NCBI GenBank assembly: GCA_025786725.1 | Contig: JAHLTZ010000049.1 | Span: 1-64,000 of the forward strand | Direction of reading: 5' to 3' | Source: Syncephalis fuscata | Taxonomy: Eukaryota; Zoopagomycota; Zoopagomycetes; Zoopagales; Piptocephalidaceae | Length of the DNA: 64,000 nt | In this document: piece after piece, positions 1 to 11,389 of the stretch | How positions within the stretch are numbered: position 1 is the first letter of the stretch | Layout of the letters: every line of letters begins with the position of its first letter | The notes under the pieces: model-generated | The model's input: only the letters and a program-made list of their open reading frames with translations | What the model was told of the DNA's origin: nothing | Database searches by the model: none | Translations under genes and position numbers: made by a program

Positions 1-908
1 TGTAGATTACTACTATTGCTATTAAAATAATAACACTATATAACGACAAGTATTTAGGCGTCATATCTTTGCAATAGTTGTTTTTTGTTAGTAATTAGTG
101 TTGACATTTGATAGATAGATAGATATTATTATTGTAATTGTTCACCTGTGATTGTTTTTGATAATATGATAGTTTTTTAGGCGTGCTAGCACAGCAGTAT
201 GGCCATAATATTGGAATGTAAGAATATGGCATTGTAAAAACGTAATATCTTTACTTGTATTAGCTTAAAATGCTAATAAAACGCTATTTATAAGTTTAAA
301 AACGAAAATGCTGATTGGATGCTGTGAAATTATGCAGCGATATTAAAAAGTGATTCTAGTGTAATTAGATGGTAAAAGACAATAGCGGAGCTAATAATTA
401 ATTAATTAATAAGCGTTACTAAGATTATTTATGATTTTGCGTAAAATGAGACTGATTGCTTGACATTTTGTACAAGCATGCATATAGCATACATGGAACT
501 ATCGACAAAATATATTGCAATTGTATTGCTTTATGGGACAATGAGTGTGCTAATGCGTTAATAAATGTGCAAAATAGTAGGCTTTTACTGTTTATGGCTT
601 GTATAACTAAAATATAGCAAAACGATTGCCGGATTCAAGTTCTCCATGCTTAAATAAACCGTTTATTATGGCTTGTAGAATAATGATTTTTGCAACAAAA
701 GTTGGCCAAAAATGAGTATTTGAAAGAATTAGTAAGTATAATAAAGCCATTTGCTACCAAAAAACTACTCGGTATCATAATCCATGTCTATCGGCAATAA
801 TTTAAACAAATAGTAGCATTCTTTGCTTCTTTATATTTATAGTTAGAAATGATATTACAGATTATAAAATGTTTATCTTAGATAGCCATATCATTTATTA
901 TAAAAATG
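1..908. other. Non-coding AT-rich stretch with one repeat copy
   Basis: No convincing reading frame on either strand. The part from about 438 to 735 is a diverged copy of the repeat that forms the large palindrome at 30996-31790. The remainder is AT-rich with short direct repeats such as (GATA)n near 110-125. It lies downstream of the minus-strand lumazine synthase gene, so it also holds that gene's 3' region. Confidence 0.6.
438..735 (+). repeat. Diverged copy of the palindrome-arm repeat
   Basis: Blocks such as GCTTGACATTTTGTACAAGC, AATAAATGTGCAAAAT, TTATGGCTTGTATAA and GATTGCCGGATTCAAGTTC match, in order and with the same spacing, the arms of the fold-back structure at 30996-31311 and 31474-31790. 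Divergence from those arms is clearly greater than between the two arms, so this is an older, single-arm copy. No coding potential is seen. Confidence 0.75.
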
Positions 909-1448
909 TTAGTGCTTGTAGCCTAATAATGCCATCTCTACGGCAGCCGAGCCCCAGTCGGCACCGTGGTTATGGCCATCGCTGGTCAAGCCGGCGCGTG
1001 CTTGTGCTTGTTCATCTGTCAAGCACGTAAGAATGCCAAAGATGACCGGAACACCCGTATCGAGTCCGACGCGCATCAAGCCTTGAGTGGCCGCGTCGGC
1101 AATGTATTCAAAGTGCATTGTTTGCCCTTTAATAAGGACGCCAATAGAAATAACGGCATCGTACGCGTATGACGTAGTGGTCATTGCTCGAGGAGCGCCG
1201 CTATGTTTGGATATCACCAATAGTCGGTTAGTGGCAAATGGCAGCTCATAGGAGCCCGGCACCGAGTGCAGTGTAATATTATTACGCTCCACATGATGAC
1301 GTTCAACTAGAGCCTTAATGGCACCGTTCACAAGTTCATTAACAATGTTGGCATTCCAACGGGTATGGACGATTAAAATACGTAATTTGCTTCCGTCGAT
1401 GGGATTCTCGGGTGCCGATAATCCCTTACTGAAATCTTTAGTAGCCAT
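909..1448 (-). CDS. RIB4: 6,7-dimethyl-8-ribityllumazine synthase
   Basis: Penultimate enzyme of riboflavin synthesis; condenses 5-amino-6-ribitylamino-uracil with 3,4-dihydroxy-2-butanone 4-phosphate to give lumazine. A single 179-residue exon, normal length for the family. Visible signatures: HTRWNANIVNELVNGA (residues about 28-43, substrate-binding loop after the first beta strand), VPGSYELPFA (about 63-72), the ISIGVLIKGQTMHFEYIADA core (about 100-120) and the catalytic-histidine region GHNHGADWGSAAVEM near the C terminus. The start is the first ATG, which gives a short N-terminal extension before the core, as in fungal homologues. Intact and intronless. It is on the same strand as the SAMHD1-like gene, separated by about 480 bases. 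Identification is firm. Confidence 0.95.
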   Translation of the reverse strand: MATKDFSKGLSAPENPIDGSKLRILIVHTRWNANIVNELVNGAIKALVERHHVERNNITLHSVPGSYELPFATNRLLVISKHSGAPRAMTTTSYAYDAVISIGVLIKGQTMHFEYIADAATQGLMRVGLDTGVPVIFGILTCLTDEQAQARAGLTSDGHNHGADWGSAAVEMALLGYKH

Positions 1449-1928
1449 TGTAGAGATTTAACAACAAAGTGGATGAACAAGAAAGAGCTAAATAAAACGA
1501 TAAAGTGGCGGATGATACGTCATCTTTATTGAAACTAAACAGTTTCTATTAATACACTTTTTTCTAGATGACAGCATAACAACACTATATGTAACATGAT
1601 AGAGCAGTATAAAAGTGCTACTCATTACAGAAGATGCAATATTTGTCTCAATTAAATGAATGGCTAGCTTACTCTATTTAAATTAATAATTGTTTACTAT
1701 TATGATATAAATTAAATGTACGGTTAACTGTTAGTAAATATATAACATTTAAATTAGTCATATTTCAAGCATAAGCGTATAGAAAGATGACAGCTTTAAT
1801 TATCGATCATTTTTACACGTTATTAAGATTAATCAATAGACAACCAATATATTATTCACATAATATTGAACATTATACATGTGTGTCAGAAACAGTTTAT
1901 ATTTATGTAAAAATAATTAGATCCATTG
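1449..1928. other. Intergenic, promoter side of RIB4
   Basis: About 480 AT-rich bases between the SAMHD1-like stop and the RIB4 start. No conserved frame; small frames here overlap the 3' end of the dNTPase gene or are composed of simple AT-rich sequence. It should hold the RIB4 promoter, but no distinctive element is recognisable. Confidence 0.5.
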
Positions 1929-4015
1929 CTATTCAAGCTGTGTATACGCTGTCTGTGCTTGACCACTTTGTCCGTCGAATGACAATAACAAAGTCTCGTG
2001 GCGATCTTTTTCACCACAAGTGTAGCGACGCTTGCGTGGACTGCTCCAATGTGCAGGTCTTTTATCTCCGGGATTAGGCGTTGATGCCAGGTTATCTTTT
2101 TCAAACTCTACCATCAGTTTTTGAAATGCTTCTTGAATTGCTTTAACCTAGTGTTACTGTTAGCACATTGTAGTGAATAACATTGCTATATGGCTGGCTG
2201 ACTGACTGACTGGCTGACTAGCTGATTAGCATTTTTATATGACTTACATGTTTTACGTCGCGTGCATAAACTCGCACAATTGTTTCTTCAAAGTTTTCTG
2301 GTGCCAAAAAGCTTACTTGTTCTCGCGGAATGTGGAATGCTAGCGATGATGTCAAATGTCGTCTACATTTGTTTAAATAATAACTTACGATTTTCTTGAT
2401 ATTTTGAATAAAATTTGATTGAATCTACCGGATTTTTACCTTTAAAGCCATAACCTACCGTTAGCCAATCGACAATAATATCGTCTGTTTTAATGCACGC
2501 ATATTCGCTTTGATGTGAACAAATTGCTTCTTCGTTAATCTTTCCCTATCTATAGTTATAGTTACTTGTTTGTATAAATAGTGCTATACTTACTCTTAAA
2601 CGAGCTATGTTCTCGGCGGGAATCATACGCTCTTCTACAAATCGATATAGCTGCCGTTGACGGACACGACGAATAACTGCTCGTGCAGGTGCAAGCTCCT
2701 ATAAATAAATCAACAAATGATCGTTACATGTGTATCAGCAGACCTACGTCTCCAGTAGAGAATTCGATATTCTTAAGTACATGATCCGTTAGTTTTAAAT
2801 AGTCTTCGGGTCTATCAATTGCATCCGATAGTTTCAGATATGGATCAGCTAATAGCAATGCATCTGTAATCATGTGTTCTATGGCACACGCTATATTATT
2901 GTAAGTAATGGCTATAATTGTTTGTATATTCCTACCAACTCGATGCGTGTAAATTCGCTTAAAAAGACTGTAACGTGTATTGAATAGTTCGTATAAGTTA
3001 TACACTTCCTTGTGATAATAACATATTTGATTGTCAAGTACTCGACTGAACTGCATCAATCTACACCAAATTAAATAGAATCTATAAGATAACCACTGAT
3101 CTTACCTAGAACTGTCATAGCTTATAGACTCTCCCAAGTTATAGCAATCACGTGCAATATAGTCAAACTTATCCACGTCAACCGAGTTTCTCTTATTGGC
3201 AACAATATCGAATAAAAACTTTTTATCATCTCGTCCACTATTTAGATAGTCGATTGACCAATAAGTGACAGTTTAGTAACAGCAACACGCTTCACCTACC
3301 TGCCAAAGAATGGTTCACCGCGGATTAAATCCTTAATAAACCTTACCTCATCTGATTCCAAATCAATATTATTATCATCGATCAAGTAGTCTAGCATCAT
3401 TTCACTAGCCGTCTCATGCTTCCAGGCCACATTTGGCCTATTAAATCGGTTATCTACCGTAGTTATCACATCTATAACTATTACCTTGCTTTTGGAATGA
3501 AAACGCTATCAAACATATGGCTAAATGGACCATGGCCTACACTCGTTAAATATACCTTCACTTTACCTACTGGCATTTAAGTAAATACCTAGATCGTGGC
3601 AGAGGCCAGCAATTTGGACACATCGTATATCGGAATCGTTAATCTCCAACTCGGGCTGATTATGTCGAAATGATGCCACCAGATTTCCAGCCAAATACGA
3701 GACACCTGCATAGCCCAATTCGTTGTATTACTATTTCAGTCTATTCGTTTATGCAATAAATATTACCAATAGAGTGCTCAAATCGACAATGGCTTGCCCC
3801 GGGAAACACGTAATATGAAGCACCCATTTGTTTAAGGTCGCGTAATCGTTGAAATTGTACCGTGTCTATAATCTCGAGACATATTTCATTCATATGAATG
3901 TAGCCCTGGACATATCGTTTAGTTATTGTGTATATGAATACCTTTTGTTTCCTACATGCACAGGATCGGCAATCACTTTTTCAGAAAGCTGATGTGAAGC
4001 CTGAAAACGGGTCAT
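1929..4015 (-). CDS. SAMHD1-like HD-domain dNTP triphosphohydrolase
   Basis: Predicted to hydrolyse dNTPs to deoxynucleosides and triphosphate. About ten exons joined by short introns. In order: an [20 protein letters not shown] segment, then [28 protein letters not shown] (first metal-ligand histidine), [18 protein letters not shown] (the HD pair and next histidine), a [12 protein letters not shown] segment with the late metal-ligand aspartate, then [26 protein letters not shown] and [14 protein letters not shown], all in the order known for SAMHD1. The C terminus is basic and degenerate. No SAM domain is visible ahead of the HD domain; the protein starts about 10 residues before the conserved core ([20 protein letters not shown]). 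Exons read through without frame errors. An intron near 2190-2225 carries a (GACT)n microsatellite. Substrate and allosteric behaviour cannot be judged from sequence alone. Confidence 0.9.
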
Positions 4016-5959
4016 TGTGTTGCTAGCTGCTGACTTTAACGGAGAAAACAAATAGAAATGACAAATAAAAGCGTAGTTTTTTATAGTAATATATATATAT
4101 ATAAACTCAGAAACAACAATAAAAAACGTATATATTGTTTACTCAAGTAGCAAGTTGAATGGAAAGGTGACGGATAGAATGGGCTTGAACACAATTACAG
4201 CGTTTCCTTTTAAATGTCGTATTAGTAATACCACATGAGACATGGTAGTACGAACACATAATAGCCATTGTTGCAAGAAATGTAAACGGGCTTACTATAG
4301 TAGTTGTATAAATGGTATGCTACTCAATCCTTAAACTCAATGATATTTTATTACAGCAATATGACTTTTATTTAACAACGCTATGTATGTCTGGCTTATA
4401 GCTACATTTTAGTAGAAATAGGAAACAGAACTAGAAAAGTAATAAATATACAATTCATACTAGATCATGTCTTTGGCGATGATTATATTACAGTGTAGCA
4501 TCACTTAATTATCATATATGACATGAGAAAATCAGCGCACTGACCATCAAACTAAATGTTTTCAATATAGCTATTAATAAATTACAGAAATTAAAGCAAC
4601 ATGTTTTTTTTGGAATAACAGGATATGAAAGTACAATCATAATAGTGATTTATGTTCATACATATATATATTAATCATTCCAGTTGCTTCAGTCCTGAGT
4701 GCTTCATGGGCCGATGGCAGATCTGATCTCGCATATAATTCTGCTAATAAGATTTATAGAAAAAGCGGAAACGATACTTTTTTGGATATGCTAATAATAG
4801 TACTTATAAGTTGAGTTTGGTATATCGTTTTAACGGATTTAAACCCATGGTATTTTTTACTCTTTAGAACAAAAGGGATTACAGCTACATACACAAATAG
4901 CACAAGGCAAAAATGAATGTATAGCTATGCAGAAAAACATTATTACCAAATAGCTCTGGACATTTGTCAATTGGGTAGGAAAGCAGACCATCAATGGTCA
5001 TTTCAACAATAGACACCATGATGTGAAGTATCTATGAAAATTTAAATGCAAGCGTTGAATGAGTATTTAGTTTTTTGCATTTACAATCTTGTTATTTACC
5101 TTGCTTTATTACATTGGTGCTTTTGTCTATTATAATTTTCACCATGCCAATATTGCCGTTACTGAAATCTGCCAAGTCTTGAAGCATCAATAGTTACTCA
5201 CAGTGTCGAAATCCAGATTTAATCATGCAAAAATTCTACTAAATATGTTGCCTAGTAAAACTAAACGCTACCTAATACAATTAAATAAGCAGTGCTAATA
5301 CTTTTACAATTGAAAACTAATCAAAGAACATATGTATTGGCGATTATAAATTTCATAAATTAGTTGAAATGCACGTTTACAATTTTTTGCAACCAATTTC
5401 ATTTAAATTATTTGAAAGTTAAATGTCGTAGCAATATTAAAAGATTTTCAGCGTTTTATATTGGTTTATTGCAAATATGTACATGTAAAAGTTATTATTA
5501 ATATTAAAAATGACTGCATTGAAAGTGGGCTAAGGCTTTAGACAATGCGGCAAGAACAACTAACTGTGTGACGTTTATTTGTGTTAAAAAACAAAGACAT
5601 CGTTTGGCATTGAAAATATTCAAAATTGTTTTGAATCTCCGGTTGCAACAAAACATGCAACATTTTTGTAATAAATAATCAACAACGAGAAAAATGTTCA
5701 CGGGTGCAGATAATAGTATGTGGCTCAAACAAGTTTTTGCTTAATGCATGGGTGATACAAGTATAACAAAGTCCTTTGTTTAACAATATCAGCTGCAATA
5801 TTATACATTCTTGTGTAAATAGGCGGAACACGATAAACGCGTTACATACACAAATCAAAATCAATTGTATTTCTAAAAAGGGGCAAATAGCAACTATTCA
5901 GCATTGTATTCTACAACACTTGCTTGGAAAGGATAGACGTTTAGCCGATTTGCATCCGC
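4016..5959. other. Non-coding AT-rich intergenic stretch
   Basis: Nearly 2 kb with only short, low-complexity frames on both strands. A (TA)n run sits near 4090. Nothing resembling a conserved protein, tRNA or known repeat copy was found by eye; it includes the upstream region of the SAMHD1-like gene. Confidence 0.5.
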
Positions 5960-7250
5960 TAACCAGTATTGGTTGTAGTTTTTGATTTGTCAAACAGGTG
6001 GACTGGTTGTCCTTCGGAGACCAGTCGTATCTGGTAGCAGTCACGTCATGCGTTATCTCAAAGGGTTAACAGGTGGCCCGTTCACTGGTTATTACGGCGA
6101 TAATGGCCTTATTTCATGCTGTAATGCAAGCATACAATATAATATGCGATGTAACTTCATTGTAATGGAATTCAGATACATTGAATACTTACTCGAAACC
6201 TCCTGAAATGGAAACTAGAGCCATAAAGTCGCCATATTGTCAATTCTGGAAGGATGGCCATCGTGCCCACTAGACTCATTAATACCGGTTTGCCTGCCAA
6301 CCATGACGTATATGGCGTGCCACTGCAATGTATATGGGTAGAGTCGATGGCTCCTTGGCTGCATGTCAATCCGTCCGTTTTTTGCATTACCAAGGGCCGC
6401 ATGAGTGGGTACGGCTATTCTTTTTCCATTGCCAAGCGTTTGTTGTATCGGTTCCCTGTCTGATTGGTTGGATGATAAGCTAATTGTTTAAAAAATCTTG
6501 TTACTGCTGTAGCACAGCATCTAATGTTAGCATTTCATACAATAAATTTGCAAAAGTGCGATACATAACAATGATTTCCATGCCAATCTGCATCACACTG
6601 TCTTTGCTGGCACGAGCTAGACTTTCACTCACGTGTTCTGTAACAACATTTCACCGCCGTTTTCTGGTATTCTGAAAAATTGCAGAGCTTTGTCTGTTGT
6701 GTTACCAGCACGCTTGCCTTTTGAACATTCCACCTTAATGCTGTTTTATGGCCTATGTTGATCACATGAATCAGACGGAACAAAGAGATGACCGTCGGGG
6801 TCGTGCCAATTGCTTCTAAAATGGGACTTGCTGTTGACGCCTTCATGCGCAGATCCATAGACACATAGTGCACATTCCACCACCTTGGCAAAGAGTAAAG
6901 CAGCAAATTGGTAATTTCGCGTTGGTTGCTGTCAACACGGGTACCATTACTGTCGGCATATGCGGCCACCCCATGGCATGACGACTAATCGTATTTGAAA
7001 CTCTAGGGTAGCGTTACAATCCCAGTCATATGCCACATTCTGGACCAAGTTTAATTGGGCCGGCCAGCCGTTGTACCAATACTGAGTAGCTCATACAGCG
7101 AAATTTTATGCACAATGTCCGCCCAGAAAACCGGCAGATTCATTGTGCCACAGTGTATGGTTCAGGTCCATCGCAGCAATGTTAGAGCCCAGCGCTTCCG
7201 TTTTAGCCGATGTCTACCGACCTAGAATACCTATAAATTCAATGCGAGCC
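5960..7250 (-). pseudogene. Unidentified frame-broken coding region
   Basis: On the minus strand, coding-looking segments with higher GC than the surroundings follow one another in different frames. From about 7150 downward one reads FWADIVHKISLYELLSIGTT, then a segment with YDWDCNATLEFQIRLVV, then SNQREITNLLLYSLPRWW, then ALQFFRIPENGGEMLLQNT, then RASKDSVMQIGMEIIVMY, and towards 6250 a frame with HRLYPYTLQWHAIYVMV. Each switch needs a one-base change. I do not recognise the family. It may be a real gene damaged by the homopolymer errors seen elsewhere in this window, or a true pseudogene. There is no credible start or stop. Boundaries are approximate. Confidence 0.35.
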
Positions 7251-7387
7251 TGCACCTTAGTGTGGCTTCTGTAGTCAATTGTCCTGTGCCAGATTTATTT
7301 TTTATTGTATCTATTTTCAATTTTGTTCTACTCTGAGTAGTTTTTCTATAAAAAATATATCGTCATCGAATCTACTAGCAATACACC

Positions 7388-8236
7388 ATGTCTTTCGACG
7401 GGCAAATGACAACAGGGAGTAGTGGCGGTAAGTAAATGGCGTTTATACTTTTATCTTATTTGTTAATATGACTCATTCTCGTAGACTGTCCAACTATTGA
7501 TAGTCGCTGGATTGAGGTGTTTCAGCAATATCTGAACGTTAGCGGAATCCCCCATATTGATCCATATTTGTTGGTACAGCACGTACTAGCACAGCTTCAA
7601 ATAAATGCCACTACAAATCCCGAAAAACTAGCAGAAAGTTTGTTACTTCAAGATTATAATTCAAGTAGCGAAAATTATTATGGAGAGCTGAATCTGACTA
7701 ACCGTAACATCAGTACGATACTTGAACAGCAATGTCTGCCGAATAGTAAGTTAGTAAATAGTTATATAAAATTATTAACGTAATAAAAGATAATTACAAA
7801 AAAATCATCTTCTCTAGAACAAGCTCAACAAATGCAGCTTCAATATCAACACTATCAACAACAACAACAACAACAGTTGCAGCAACAGCAACAACAAGTT
7901 CAACTCCAACAGCAAGGACAACAAACACAACAGTTACAATTACATCAGCAGCAGCAACGGCAGCAACAGCAATTACAATTACAGCAGTCGCAATCGCGTT
8001 CTATGCGCCGTCGAGTAACACACGTACCTTCAAAACCTCCAAATGCATTCATTATATTTCGCAGGGAGCGTGCCATAGCCATGAGAAATGAAGATCCAAA
8101 GATAAAAAATGGTGAGATTTCAAAACTGACCGGAAAAGAATGGCGCGAGGCTAGTCCAGTTCTTAAGGATGCCTATAGGCGCAAAGCAGAAACATTAAAC
8201 GTGATACCGTGGCCGTGGTTAATATTGATTTACTAG
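7388..8236 (+). CDS. Q-rich HMG-box (MATA_HMG-like) transcription factor
   Basis: Sequence-specific DNA-binding regulator by family. Three exons: 7388-7427, 7485-7745 and 7818-8236, with clean GTAAGT donors and TAG acceptors. The middle exon has no recognised domain. Exon 3 opens with a long glutamine-rich tract (about 50 residues) and ends in an HMG box: SKPPNAFIIFRRERAIAM (helix 1), KNGEISKLTGKEWREA (helix 2), LKDAYRRKAETL (helix 3). The PPNAFI start and EISKLTGKEWR pattern are typical of fungal mating-type or MATA_HMG proteins. The box is cut off early: after AETLNV the frame ends in IPWPWLILIY, so the basic tail after helix 3 is missing. A single dropped A near 8198 would instead give a longer tail ending near 8249. 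It lies 3.2 kb from SLA2 with a crotonase between them. Mating-type function is an inference. Confidence 0.8.
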
Positions 8237-8581
8237 CATCTTCGCTTTAAGCATCGATGCCGGGCTAATTATTGGTTATAGCGTATATTTACCTATCTTA
8301 CAGTCGGCAATCCTTTATGTGATTGCTATTGAAGCATGTTTGCTTTCAACTGTTGCTTAATGGTGTTGCGGCACCAGATTAGCACTTTTTGGGCTTGATT
8401 TTTTGTTATTATTAGTATACTGTTGTTTTTAAATTTATATATCATGGTAAATAATGAGTATTCCTGAATAAACTAGACACTTATAAGTTTATTTTACTAA
8501 TTCAACGTGTATTGATTAATATTACAGCTATTGTACTACAATGTCGTTTGTTTAATAATAAAAATGATTTTTAACTGTTTA
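8237..8581. other. Convergent intergenic region
   Basis: AT-rich DNA between the convergent HMG and crotonase genes, serving as 3' flank for both. No coding potential. An acceptor-like TTACCTATCTTACAG near 8290-8304 could in principle belong to an unrecognised last exon of the HMG gene, but no matching donor is convincing. Confidence 0.4.
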
Positions 8582-9791
8582 TTATAATTTAGCACGATTG
8601 CCTTGATTAATAAAACGAGAAGTTGGTCCCTGAAATTCACGACTGTTTAAAACTTTAATACCAAATGCTACTTCGGTAGCCAATGCCGATTCAAGCGAGT
8701 CGGCATGAGCAGTCATATGAACAGATTGTAAATCCCCTCGCATGCATAGCTGCGGATGAGCACATAACTCGCGCGCCAATAATAGAGCACCATCGAAAGC
8801 AGTTGTAGAAGACATCCGATTTGCTAGACGCAACTGGATGGCTTCTTTGGCCTGAACCTCGCGCCTGTTTAGCAAACCAATTAGTGTTACCTGTGCCATG
8901 GATGGCTAGTAATCCTGTTTTTCTTTACCCTGTAAGAATCATATCCAGTGCAGCACTTTCCCCAATAAGTCGAGGTAATCTAGTATTTTGATATTGCTAC
9001 AGTTATAGTGGCCAATCACTAATGTTTATGCGCTACCTCACCTTATTGTGCCGCCATCAATCAATGGAACGCCACGACGCCGACAAAACACGCCAAAAAC
9101 AGCCGACTGATCAATAACGCGTAAATCGCACCAGCAGGCCAATTCGAGTCCACCGGCAACTGCATAGCCTAGTTTAACGAACTAGAAACATTAGAGCTGT
9201 TCAATAACACTAAAATGGAGCGCACCAGAGATGGCAGCGATGACCGGCTTAGACAGCTGCATTCGTGTTGGGCTAAAACAAAATATAGCAATGTTAGCAG
9301 CACTGATTGTTGTGAATTGGCGGTATAGGCGCAGCTTACCCCATTGGTCCATCATCTTTCATGTTGGTGGAGACTAGATTACTACGATGGCCACCCTCCA
9401 ACACAGCACTTAAATCTAGATTATTGACAATAGTGTTAGCTATACAGCAACATGAATAAGTAACAATGGCCATACCTGCACCAGCACAAAAGTTGCCACC
9501 TAGTACGTGTTTAATACATCAAATATTGCTACTTTATACATCACGGAACTTGCCTGCCCCGGTAAGAATGGCAACATCAGACTAGAAAATAATTTAATTA
9601 ATAGTCTGATACAGTGCTATAGACACGACAATACTAGTTACCTCGGCATCTTGGTCAAAGTTTCGAAATGCAACAGTTAGTGCCTTGGCCGTTGGTCGGT
9701 CAACGCAATTACGTTTATTTGGGCGGTTAATGGTTATCACGGTTACCCGTTCAACTTTATGTACAAGTACTAATGGCTCGCCGCTACTCAT
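8582..9791 (-). CDS. Crotonase-family enoyl-CoA hydratase/isomerase
   Basis: Acyl-CoA enzyme of the crotonase fold; many relatives hydrate enoyl-CoA. Several exons separated by introns of about 50-70 bases. Visible parts in order: VTVITINRPNKRNCVD (N-terminal strand), SDVAILTGAGK, GGNFCAGAG (oxyanion-hole loop), a segment ending LSKPVIAAISG, YAVAGGLELACWCDLRV (oxyanion glycine and first catalytic glutamate), FGVFCRRRGVPLIDGG, IRLPRLIG, then a helical C-terminal domain. The second catalytic glutamate of classical hydratases is not present: the expected PE position reads CRRRG. This is a known subtype pattern, so a hydratase activity should not be assumed. The start could be ATG at 9791 or 9800. 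No peroxisomal SKL or mitochondrial presequence is evident. Confidence 0.88.
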
Positions 9792-10059
9792 ATTGTGCAA
9801 TAAAAAAACTGATACGTCAGCCAGCTAGTCCATCTAGCTCTTGGTCCTTTATTAGTAATCCGGTCACACATAACGGCATTGTTGTTCCGTTCTATATATA
9901 AATATAGAATTTAATCTGAGATACCAACAGAGACAGCGTTAATTATATTCTTTAGAGTATTATTAAATAAATAATTTTTAGTGGTTAAATAACCTTTATT
10001 TTTTAGTACATTCTATATTATACCGACTTGGTGGTGCGATCAACGTTTGTTATCTACGT

Positions 10060-10931
10060 TCCATTTATTACTAAATTAAACTCGCGTCTTTATAAATATT
10101 GACTGGCAGGGATCATAGTTCACAATCTACGTCATCACATTTTCTTTCTCTTTCTTTACACTTGACAGCATATATCCATTGCATATACTTGTACACTCCA
10201 TATATACTAATTAGATAGTGTCAGTAGTTAGTCAGCTACTAGTCAACTACAAACACTATTTACACTATGTACTTGCATTGCTTTTTTATATTTACCTTCA
10301 TCACTCTGATAATTGTTTTTGACAACTTCTTTGACACGATAAGTACATTCTGGCTTTTTTTATGTTATATTGAATATATAACTGTCAAAAGCTCGCTGTA
10401 TACTTTGTTTTTGCTATGGACTGTCATTGCGGGTTATTTGACAATAACCTTCAATCTCAACAGTGATAGTGTGTTTTGCTGCTGTCGAGACTGTACACAC
10501 TGAGGTCAAAACAATTTGCAGTAGCAATCTATGGCAGGCAAAACATACAGTGGCCTTGGTGGCATGTAGTCACCAGTTACTGCGTACATCTGCTGTACAC
10601 ATACAGTAGTAATAGTATAGAAAGCACTGCTATTATAGTCACAGAATAAGTTTTTAGTGTTGGTGCAGTAGTGTGATTTACCACTCCTACCACTGCCATA
10701 TATGCACAGCTACTGCACGATGACTATATTGCTTATATACTTTGTTAACTTTCCAACAATAGAATGATATGCAATAATAAATATAAAATAGTAATGACAT
10801 GTATGAATAGAGGATATATGCATACTGGATAATAATCTACAATGATGAGTATTTTGATAATTGGTGTCATTCACCACTCATCACCATGTTCAATAGACTG
10901 AACATTATTAAATGTAGCCATTTGACCATCA
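10060..10931 (+). repeat. Gene-like dispersed repeat, copy 1 (left side of SLA2)
   Basis: Starts near TTTATAAATATTGACTGGCAG, a TATA-box-like block, followed by ACAATCTACGTCATCACATT, a CT-rich tract, GACAGCATATATCCATTGCA and a TAGATAGTGTCAGTAGTTA block. The same ordered blocks recur at about 27045 and 32380 (plus) and in reverse at about 40250-40110. It carries a 78-residue hydrophobic frame (10267-10503) that is only partly kept in other copies. The unit may be a retrotransposed or amplified small gene or an LTR-like element; type is unresolved. Confidence 0.7.
10422..10931 (+). repeat. Left arm of inverted repeat flanking SLA2
   Basis: Reading the reverse complement of 15657-16173 reproduces this segment almost base for base, for example GGTTATTTGACAATAACCTT, TGAGGTCAAAACAATTTGCA and CACTCATCACCATGTTCAAT. 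Only scattered substitutions and a few one- or two-base gaps were noted. The arm is the 3' part of repeat copy 1 and points toward SLA2. Confidence 0.9.
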
Positions 10932-11389
10932 AGCTACATTAAATATTTATAGAAATAAAGTTTATTCTTGACCATTAATATAGACTGTATTTATTGTGAA
11001 TTGTTGTAATGGCAATTTGTTAATTACTTTGTTACGTATAGTATCCAGCCTAGGATATTGCCATTTAAAAACGAATTGGATTCAGTGCAAGCGCTATTCA
11101 AATCTGTTTAATCCAAGTCTATCTGATTCTTGCATGCTCCTTGACTCTTGGCCTATTTGCACGCTGTCACGTCGATCGTTCTACGCTCTTGTCTTCAACT
11201 GTACCTATCTTTCATCTTTACACTGCTGTCATTCACTAGCTACTTTACCGGATAAGACTCTATCTCGACCGGTAGGCATTTCCTGTGTTTGTCCACGTCC
11301 ATGGTCAGCTAACAATCAACCATTATAACACTTGACGGATTGCGTATATCATATATATAGAAATATAATACCGATAGGCCATTTCAACT

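Larger units (their letters stand above)
9801..11389. other. Intergenic repeat-bearing region upstream of SLA2
   Basis: Contains the gene-like repeat copy at about 10060-10931 (listed separately). From about 11090 to 11330 it becomes pyrimidine-rich on the plus strand, a composition often seen in fungal promoters. This part probably serves as the SLA2 promoter; frames in it lack family resemblance. Confidence 0.5.

Noticed and set aside
10996-11328. 110-residue open frame just upstream of SLA2
   Set aside because: Composition follows the pyrimidine-rich promoter (Ser, Leu, Cys heavy) and it shows no domain, start context or splice signals.
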